Below, in pieces: positions 59,035 through 64,000 of a stretch of 64,000 nucleotides of DNA (its first letter is position 1; each line of letters starts with the position of its first letter). The translations under genes and the position numbers were made by a program. The stretch lies in assembly GCA_023393115.1 (NCBI GenBank), contig JAEWMS010000011.1, positions 21,148-85,147 on the forward strand, given 5' to 3'. The stretch is from Bacillota bacterium (GTDB lineage Bacteria; Bacillota; Clostridia; Acetivibrionales; DSM-1351). The notes below the pieces were generated by a model. It searched no databases and was not told the DNA's origin. It worked only from the letters and a program-made list of their open reading frames with translations.

Positions 59035-61016
59035 AATCCTATCACCACCCCTAACATAATAATAATTACTGCACCCGCAACAACATTAACCCAGAAGGTC
59101 AACTTGTTTTCTCCAAATACAGACTGCATATAATAGTTTCTTACTACTACAGTATCAACTTTGTCTCCGGGGCTGATATATTCCAACCCTCTTAAATCCT
59201 CGTCGGCGTTAGCTCCGCACAAGTATGGAGGCTTCAATCTGCTCGGCTTGATTTTATGTGCTATTACGGGTATTGCAACCATAAGCACAAGTATTACAGC
59301 AAAGAACATAATAGATGCAAATCCGCCGTAAACTGCAGCATCAACCTTATGGAGCCAGACTCCCAGACCAGTTCCGGAAAGTGCTTCCATGTCGGCCATC
59401 TTAAAGGATATTACCTGCGGTTTAACAAACTGATTATATAATGGAGCAATACCTATACTTGCTGCCATAACAAATGCTATTAATATTGAAAGTGCGGCCT
59501 TCATTGAGAAGGATAACTTTTCAATATGGAACTTAGGCTTATAGGACATTGTTAATATAATACCTATCCATTTAGCCCAGAAAACAACTGTCAGAGCACT
59601 TCCGAGGATAATGAACAACAGTACCAGCGGCTGATGAACAGCAGTCTCTATAGCCATCCATTTTGTTATAAGAACACCGAATGGAGGCAACAACATTGAA
59701 ATCATACCGATCACAGTAATTACAGTTGTAAACGGCATTATCTTGAACAAGCCCTGCATATCTTCGATATCACGGCTTCCAATACCCAATTCAATGGTAC
59801 CGACACAAAGGAACAGAAGTCCTTTTGAAACGGCGTGAAATATCATAAGAAGAATTGCAGCTGCAAGTGATATTCTGGTTCCTATACCTGCACAGCAGAT
59901 AATCAAACCCAGGTTCGCAATTGTTGAATATGCAAGAACCTTTTTAGCATTACTTTGGCTAATTGCTATAGCGGATGCTGCTACGAAAGTAAAGCCTCCT
60001 ACTACTGCAACCAACTGACCGAGAATTGTTCCCGCAAAAGCAGGAGAAATTCTTACTACCAGGTAAACGCCGGCTTTAACCATTGTACTGGAGTGAAGCA
60101 GTGCTGATACTGGAGTAGGTGCTACCATGGCTCCCAACAGCCAGCTCTGGAATGGGAACTGTGCCGACTTGGTAAATCCGGCTACACACAGCAGAGCAAG
60201 TGCAACTGGAAGTGCGCCTGTGAAGGCTCCTGACAATCCTGCTGCCGAGATTTCCTGTATGGAAAGAGTATTAAGGCTGGAATTCATAAGAACTATTGCT
60301 ATAATGAATGCCAAACCTCCCACAGAGTTAATCCATAAAGCTCTTAAACCGTTTTTGATTGCTATTTCTGTTCCATCATGTGATATCAACAGGAATGAGC
60401 AAAGTGTTGTTACCTCCCAGAAGAAATACATCCAGGACAGGTTGTCGGTCATCACCAGTGCGTTCATGGCACCAAGGAATATAAAGAGTATCATAAAGAA
60501 TCTAGGTTGCCTTGATACCTTTAAGTGCAGATGATGCTCGTGCTCCTTCATATATCCTAAGGCAAAGAATGTAACAATCGGTCCGATAATTGATACAAGC
60601 ATTATCATAACTAATGACAGGTGATCAATTACAAAAGCATTGGCAGGTTCGTGAACCTTACCGAAAACTCCGAAAACTTCAAACAACGCCCAAGGTATAA
60701 ATTGTAATACTGCTAGAATAAATACTATTGCCCTTTTGTGCTTTAAACCGATATACCCGATATAGCAGAAGAGTATGAGGTCAAACCCCTTTATAACCCA
60801 ACTTACTATTTCCAGTACACTGTGCTCCAGATGGAATATTAGTTTTCCGTCGGGAGATTTTACCATTAATGCAATAAATCCGCCTGCTACCGCAAAGAGT
60901 AAAAGTGTTGAGATGCTTACTATTGCTATACGCAACTTCTGGTTTCTAATTGTAAAGCATAACGCCGCACTCAGTGCAGGCAGCAGAATAGCTGCCAGTA
61001 ATAAATACCAATCCAC
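59031..61016 (-). CDS. echA: Ech hydrogenase subunit A (NuoL/antiporter-like)
   Basis: 661 residues from GTG 61016 after AAAGGAG (a TTG at 61034 overlaps that site and is less likely). About 16 membrane segments. Complex I proton-pump text: FFALGYMKEHEHHLHLKVSR, TDNLSWMYFFWEVTTLCSFL, AGFTKSAQFPFQSWLLGAMV, PTPVSALLHSSTMVKAGVYL, with the Lys/Glu residues of the antiporter half-channel. First gene of the echABCDEF operon; translocates H+ or Na+. Confidence 0.95.
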   Translation of the reverse strand: MDWYLLLAAILLPALSAALCFTIRNQKLRIAIVSISTLLLFAVAGGFIALMVKSPDGKLIFHLEHSVLEIVSWVIKGFDLILFCYIGYIGLKHKRAIVFILAVLQFIPWALFEVFGVFGKVHEPANAFVIDHLSLVMIMLVSIIGPIVTFFALGYMKEHEHHLHLKVSRQPRFFMILFIFLGAMNALVMTDNLSWMYFFWEVTTLCSFLLISHDGTEIAIKNGLRALWINSVGGLAFIIAIVLMNSSLNTLSIQEISAAGLSGAFTGALPVALALLCVAGFTKSAQFPFQSWLLGAMVAPTPVSALLHSSTMVKAGVYLVVRISPAFAGTILGQLVAVVGGFTFVAASAIAISQSNAKKVLAYSTIANLGLIICCAGIGTRISLAAAILLMIFHAVSKGLLFLCVGTIELGIGSRDIEDMQGLFKIMPFTTVITVIGMISMLLPPFGVLITKWMAIETAVHQPLVLLFIILGSALTVVFWAKWIGIILTMSYKPKFHIEKLSFSMKAALSILIAFVMAASIGIAPLYNQFVKPQVISFKMADMEALSGTGLGVWLHKVDAAVYGGFASIMFFAVILVLMVAIPVIAHKIKPSRLKPPYLCGANADEDLRGLEYISPGDKVDTVVVRNYYMQSVFGENKLTFWVNVVAGAVIIIMLGVVIGL

Positions 61017-61602
61017 AGCTAATTCTCCTTTCAAATGTTATTTTAACCCCTTATATTTTTTAAGAATTATCACTATAAAAGTGCCCGATAAATAGTGAAC
61101 ATTCATAAAATCTAACTTCTATATAATCTGATACGGAATTTGTATAAATCAGTTCCTTAATAAACATATAAGAATAAACGTATAATTCACAGGTTTGGAA
61201 ACATCCCGTTATAAATCATAATTAGAAACCTGAACTTAGTCAATCTTTTTTAAAGTTAAATAAAATGGTCGATTATTACTTTAAACGACAATACTCTTTC
61301 AATGTCACTCGCTTATTATTTTACAATAAATCATAAAAAAAAGAAAGCAAAAAGCCTATATTTCTAAGGGATTTAAATAAAAAATTTGAATATTGTATAC
61401 ATCGTTACTATATGCTACCAGAAGATGTAATGATTACAATGGATTTATTTTTCTATCTTTACACTGACTAAGCAATTGGCTAATATATGAAATATACAAA
61501 ATATTAATTTTTATGAAATCCACTGACACTTAACCACATAAGTTAGTAATATAATAGTAATAGTGGTCTATTATAAAGAACTCATTTGAAATCGGAGGAA
61601 CT
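61017..61602. other. Intergenic region between divergent echA and ytvI
   Basis: AT-rich, no gene. It must contain the ech promoter (minus) and the ytvI promoter (plus). No unambiguous -35/-10 pair or palindromic operator was recognised. Confidence 0.4.
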
Positions 61603-62664
61603 ATGGAAATTTGGGACAAATACAAGGGCTCAATCAAAAAAATTGCTCTAATAGTAGTAATTTTCGCTTTTATATACTTTTCAATTAAATATTTTCTGCC
61701 CTTTTTTGCACCATTTGTTATAGCTTTTATAGTTTCTTATATTAACGAACCGGTGATAAGGCTCTTAGTTAAAATTAAGATACCCAGAAAGGTTGCTGCT
61801 TGTATTTCATTACTTTTTACAATGTCAGTACTTGCTTTTCTGATAACAATTGGAATTATAAAGATATATAATGAGTTGACTGCGCTTCAGGATAATATAA
61901 ACACCTATTCGCTTGATATATCTCATAAACTGAATAGAATGTTGTCTAATTTCACCAACTTCTACAATACTCTGCCGGTTGAGGTTACAGACACAGTAAC
62001 TAAAAATCTGTCCAGTCTGTCAGAGAAGATTACTGCACTGATAACAGCTGTTATACAGTATGCTATCAATACTGTGTCCTCGATTCCAAGGGTTACCGTA
62101 TTCGCTATTGTTACTATTCTGGGAACCTATTTTATCAGCAGTGATAGAAAAGCAATATCGTCATTTTTCTATAGACAGCTTCCCTTCTCCTGGAGAAAAC
62201 GTATGACAGGGATTAAGAAGGATACCATAAAAGCCCTGGTGGGATATTTCAAAGCCATTCTTATACTTATGGGTTTTACGTTTATTGAAGTGAGTGTAGG
62301 TTTATTCCTGCTGGATGTTAAATATGCTTTTTTACTTGCATTAATGGTTGCATTATCCGATGCCATTCCAATCGTCGGAACGGGTGTAGTTATGCTCCCC
62401 TGGATACTTTGGAATATATTTACCGGCAATATGCCGCTGGCTTTCGGACTGGCAATAATTTATATTCTGGGAATCCTCATCCGCCAAATTATGGAGCCAA
62501 AAATTATTGGCAGCCAGATCGGCCTGCATCCACTGGTCACCTTGTTAGCTATGTATATTGGTCTACAGTTTTTCGGCATACTCGGCATGTTTATAGGCCC
62601 TATTTCAATGATTATTGTAAAGAATCTTCAGGATGCAGGCGCTTTGAGGTTGTGGAATGACTAG
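61603..62664 (+). CDS. ytvI: AI-2E-family membrane protein, YtvI-like
   Basis: 353 residues, ATG after CGGAGG. About eight membrane segments in the AI-2E (UPF0118) pattern: YFLPFFAPFVIAFIVSYINE, a central soluble stretch (about 95-150), FKAILILMGFTFIEVSVGLF, ALSDAIPIVGTGVVMLPWIL, QIMEPKIIGSQIGLHPLVTL. This length and start (IWDKYKGSIKK) fit sporulation integral membrane protein YtvI. Solute unknown. A palindromic element follows its stop. Confidence 0.88.
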   Translation: MEIWDKYKGSIKKIALIVVIFAFIYFSIKYFLPFFAPFVIAFIVSYINEPVIRLLVKIKIPRKVAACISLLFTMSVLAFLITIGIIKIYNELTALQDNINTYSLDISHKLNRMLSNFTNFYNTLPVEVTDTVTKNLSSLSEKITALITAVIQYAINTVSSIPRVTVFAIVTILGTYFISSDRKAISSFFYRQLPFSWRKRMTGIKKDTIKALVGYFKAILILMGFTFIEVSVGLFLLDVKYAFLLALMVALSDAIPIVGTGVVMLPWILWNIFTGNMPLAFGLAIIYILGILIRQIMEPKIIGSQIGLHPLVTLLAMYIGLQFFGILGMFIGPISMIIVKNLQDAGALRLWND

Positions 62665-62713
62665 AAACTCAGGGATTGTGTTTGGGAGGATAGGCTCATA
62701 ATTAATGTTAACA

Positions 62714-62838
62714 GAGTCCTCCCGTACAAGCTTGTGGCAATGTGTTGCACACGAAATAAAAAAAACAGATTAATACCATCTGTTTTTTTTTATTTCTAAC
62801 CATGCTTCCACATTGCCACGAAGCTGTACTCGCGGACT
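62714..62838. repeat. Palindromic intergenic element, complete copy
   Basis: Left arm GTACAAGCTTGTGGCAATGTG; right arm CACATTGCCACGAAGCTGTAC is its inverted counterpart. The centre is a separate hairpin AAAAAACAGAT/ATCTGTTTTTT (62757-62788), able to terminate in both directions. It lies just after ytvI. Confidence 0.75.
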
Positions 62839-62874
62839 ATTAAGTTATTAATCAATCAAATATGCTTTATCCTC

Positions 62875-63099
62875 CAAACACAACAGCATCGTTTTTAACC
62901 ATCCTTCCACATTGTCGCAAGTCACACTCGCGTACAATCAGGTTAATATCTAAATCGAAAATATTATTACTTTTCAAACACAACAGTATCGTTACTAACC
63001 ATGCTTCCACATTGTCGAAAGTCACTCTCGCGTACAATCAAGTTATTTTAAATCGAAAATACTATCACTTTCCAAACACAAACAGTATCGTTTCTAACA
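62875..63099. repeat. 100-bp tandem repeat, two full units and a partial third
   Basis: Units begin CAAACACAACAG-ATCGTT at 62875, 62975 and 63073 (partial). Each full unit contains the right arm of the palindromic element (CTTCCACATTGTCG, TCGCGTACAATCA) and ends AAATCGAAAATA. Confidence 0.75.
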
Positions 63100-63184
63100 C
63101 TTCACTTAAAAAGCTACTAAACAACTTTTTTAAATCATCAGCAGGCATGTAGTCAGGTATTGAATTATAATCCTCTATCATCAT
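63065..63184 (-). pseudogene. Truncated small gene (39 codons), possible immunity-gene stub
   Basis: ATG 63184 after GGAGGGTTAAA, reading MMIEDYNSIPDYMPADDLKK, then LFSSFLSEVLETI, and stop at 63065. The last codons lie in the partial third unit of the tandem repeat, so the gene looks cut off by it. It begins 2 bp after the stop of a toxin-tip-like frame, the toxin-to-immunity spacing seen in polymorphic toxin loci. Confidence 0.4.
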
Positions 63185-63185
63185 T

Positions 63186-63426
63186 TTAACCCTCCACAGG
63201 AATGTGAGTTATATTACTTGGATTTTTATAGAAGTTACCATCTTGTCCAAGTAACTTATTTCCAACTTTTTTTGTGCTGTCCATCCGCGCCCAGAGTCAC
63301 ATTCTTGCTATGTCCTTTGCCTTAACCGCTACACTTGCTCCACCATTAGCTGCGTTTTTTGTCTTAACCGCCACATTAGAAGTATCGTAGAAAATCAACA
63401 CCAGCCCAAACTGTGTAACCTATTAC
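63186..63426 (-). pseudogene. Frame-shifted remnant, possibly a polymorphic-toxin C-terminal tip
   Basis: Coding-like text in three frames on the minus strand: TSNVAVKTKNAANGGASVAV followed by KAKDIARM and stop (63297); HSKNVTLGADGQHKKSWK; and MDSTKKVGNKLLGQDGNFYK followed by NPSNITHIPVEG and stop (63186). The pieces would join by two frameshifts. No start is intact. Confidence 0.4.
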
Positions 63427-63434
63427 TTCTAGGT

Positions 63435-63869
63435 CTAAATATTAAGATATTGCTTTGCCTTTAGTGTTGCTGTATTGATTGCTAATGGATTTATCTCAAA
63501 ATATTTCTTTACTCCGAAATCAAGAACAGGTTTAATTTTTTCATTCACGCTCTGATTAAATGCATTAATAAACTCGTCAATATTAATTAATTCATATTTA
63601 ATGCTGGTATATTCTTCACCAGAAACACATAATGTAAATCTTCCAAACACATCACATTGGTTATCTTTTGGATTTAGCATTTCTGGATTAAGTGACTTTA
63701 TGAGAAACCCAAAGTTTATATAGTAGCTATTTTCATAGTTTGACTTTTGTGTTGATACTACTACAATTAATTCGTCTGTCTCGGTTCGAAAAATATTCCC
63801 TTTATTATTTTCAAATCCATATTCAGTTAATACTTTTGTTAACGCCGTTTTAAATTCTTTTTTATTCAT
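63435..63869 (-). CDS. DUF4304-type immunity-like protein
   Basis: 144 residues, ATG after CAAGGAGG. DUF4304 pattern: FKTALTKVLTEYGFENNKGN, RTETDELIVVVSTQKSNYEN, SYYINFGFLIKSLNP. No membrane segment. DUF4304 proteins are found as immunity proteins next to polymorphic toxins and as orphans. Here the frame at 63931-64000, immediately upstream on the same strand, ends as a larger protein would, and remnants of a further pair follow downstream. Confidence 0.75.
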   Translation of the reverse strand: MNKKEFKTALTKVLTEYGFENNKGNIFRTETDELIVVVSTQKSNYENSYYINFGFLIKSLNPEMLNPKDNQCDVFGRFTLCVSGEEYTSIKYELINIDEFINAFNQSVNEKIKPVLDFGVKKYFEINPLAINTATLKAKQYLNI

Positions 63870-63930
63870 AATACCTCCTTGTATAATGAAAACATAGTAA
63901 ATACTAAGTTTTCATTTGATTTTTTATTTA

Positions 63931-64000
63931 CTATAATTTTTCTAGACGCTGTGGATTAGTATTACCTCCTACTGCAGCATTGCTGACTGGTTTACTTAGG
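63931..64000 (-). CDS. C-terminal end of an upstream gene, cut by window edge
   Basis: 22 codons in one open frame, LSKPVSNAAVGGNTNPQRLE, then KL and stop TAG at 63931. It ends 61 bp before the DUF4304 ATG. Gly/Asn-rich text of this kind is common at the end of polymorphic toxins, but too little is visible to assign. Confidence 0.45.
   Translation of the reverse strand, partial: LSKPVSNAAVGGNTNPQRLEKL

Noticed and set aside
62790..62830. Minus-strand peptide text VREYSFVAMWKHG in the repeat arm
   Set aside because: Similar text appears at 47280-47313 in a related arm, but other copies (62930, 63030) read in a different frame; this is repeat DNA, not a gene end.
62862..63152. 96-codon plus-strand open frame
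   Set aside because: Made almost wholly of the 100-bp tandem repeat units; periodic text, no ribosome site.
1..64000. CRISPR array, complete insertion sequence or prophage
   Set aside because: No regularly spaced direct repeats with unique spacers, no intact transposase and no phage structural genes were found; only a recombinase fragment at 17225-17419.

Overview
The window looks like a chromosomal segment of a mesophilic, low-GC, strictly anaerobic, spore-forming Clostridia of the Ruminiclostridium / Clostridium cellulolyticum type. This is an inference from gene content: polysaccharide-related ABC importers, a GH3 and a GH13 enzyme, a six-subunit Ech-type [NiFe] hydrogenase, sporulation genes (yyaC, ytvI), rubredoxin, a flavodiiron protein and Clostridia-type lipoproteins. 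No sequence comparison could be run. Almost every gene has a strong AGGAGG-type ribosome binding site, which was used to trim many starts. Several starts are TTG or GTG.

Layout. 1-5127 (minus): sugar ABC importer (binding protein, two permeases) followed by a GH3 glycosidase cut by the left edge. 5359-9780: a small zinc-ribbon protein, an orphan histidine kinase, and a MocR regulator divergent from an EamA exporter. 9902-16353 (plus): a LacI-controlled maltodextrin-type operon (LacI, binding protein, two permeases, GH13) with two copies of a roughly 210-bp structured leader. 16669-18513: a DUF4430 lipoprotein, mobile-element scraps, a Cro/CI-like protein and tRNA-Ser(GGA). 19033-24370: a DUF1113-type membrane protein, a YtrA-like ABC operon, tRNA-Ser(CGA), a DJ-1 protein with a WYL regulator, and tRNA-Lys. 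24550-33987: a CBM25-like protein, a LysM/copper-amine-oxidase-N protein, a CDP-alcohol transferase, a Big_5 protein, a DUF4474/phosphoesterase pair, and a DUF4353-VTC-DUF4956 cluster whose DUF4956 gene has an in-frame stop. 34171-36299: a PadR-ABC operon. 36389-41353 (minus): a nitric oxide/oxygen defence module (Crp/Fnr regulator, flavodiiron protein, RIC repair protein, DUF1858, DUF438-hemerythrin-PAS, hemerythrin) with two TGTGA-N6-TCAnA sites. 41552-50411: MerR/GyrI, a sigma/anti-sigma deletion remnant, MscS with DUF951, a glutamine amidotransferase, rubredoxin, yyaC, a PP2C phosphatase and map. 50477-61016: hypB, a TRIC-like channel, hypA, an AraC regulator, a LamG/Big_2 protein and the echABCDEF operon. 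61603-64000: ytvI, palindromic and tandem repeats, and what looks like an eroded polymorphic-toxin/immunity array ending in a DUF4304 immunity-like gene.

The least explained material is non-coding. (i) The duplicated leader in the maltodextrin operon carries two Shine-Dalgarno sequences and one 8-nt anti-Shine-Dalgarno able to pair with either. (ii) A small hairpin plus GGAGGTTAA cassette sits directly before the start codon of at least five unrelated genes. (iii) A dispersed family of palindromic intergenic elements sits at gene 3' ends, and two copies show compensatory changes in a hairpin stem. These three are the best candidates for something undescribed. The protein genes mostly belong to recognisable families.
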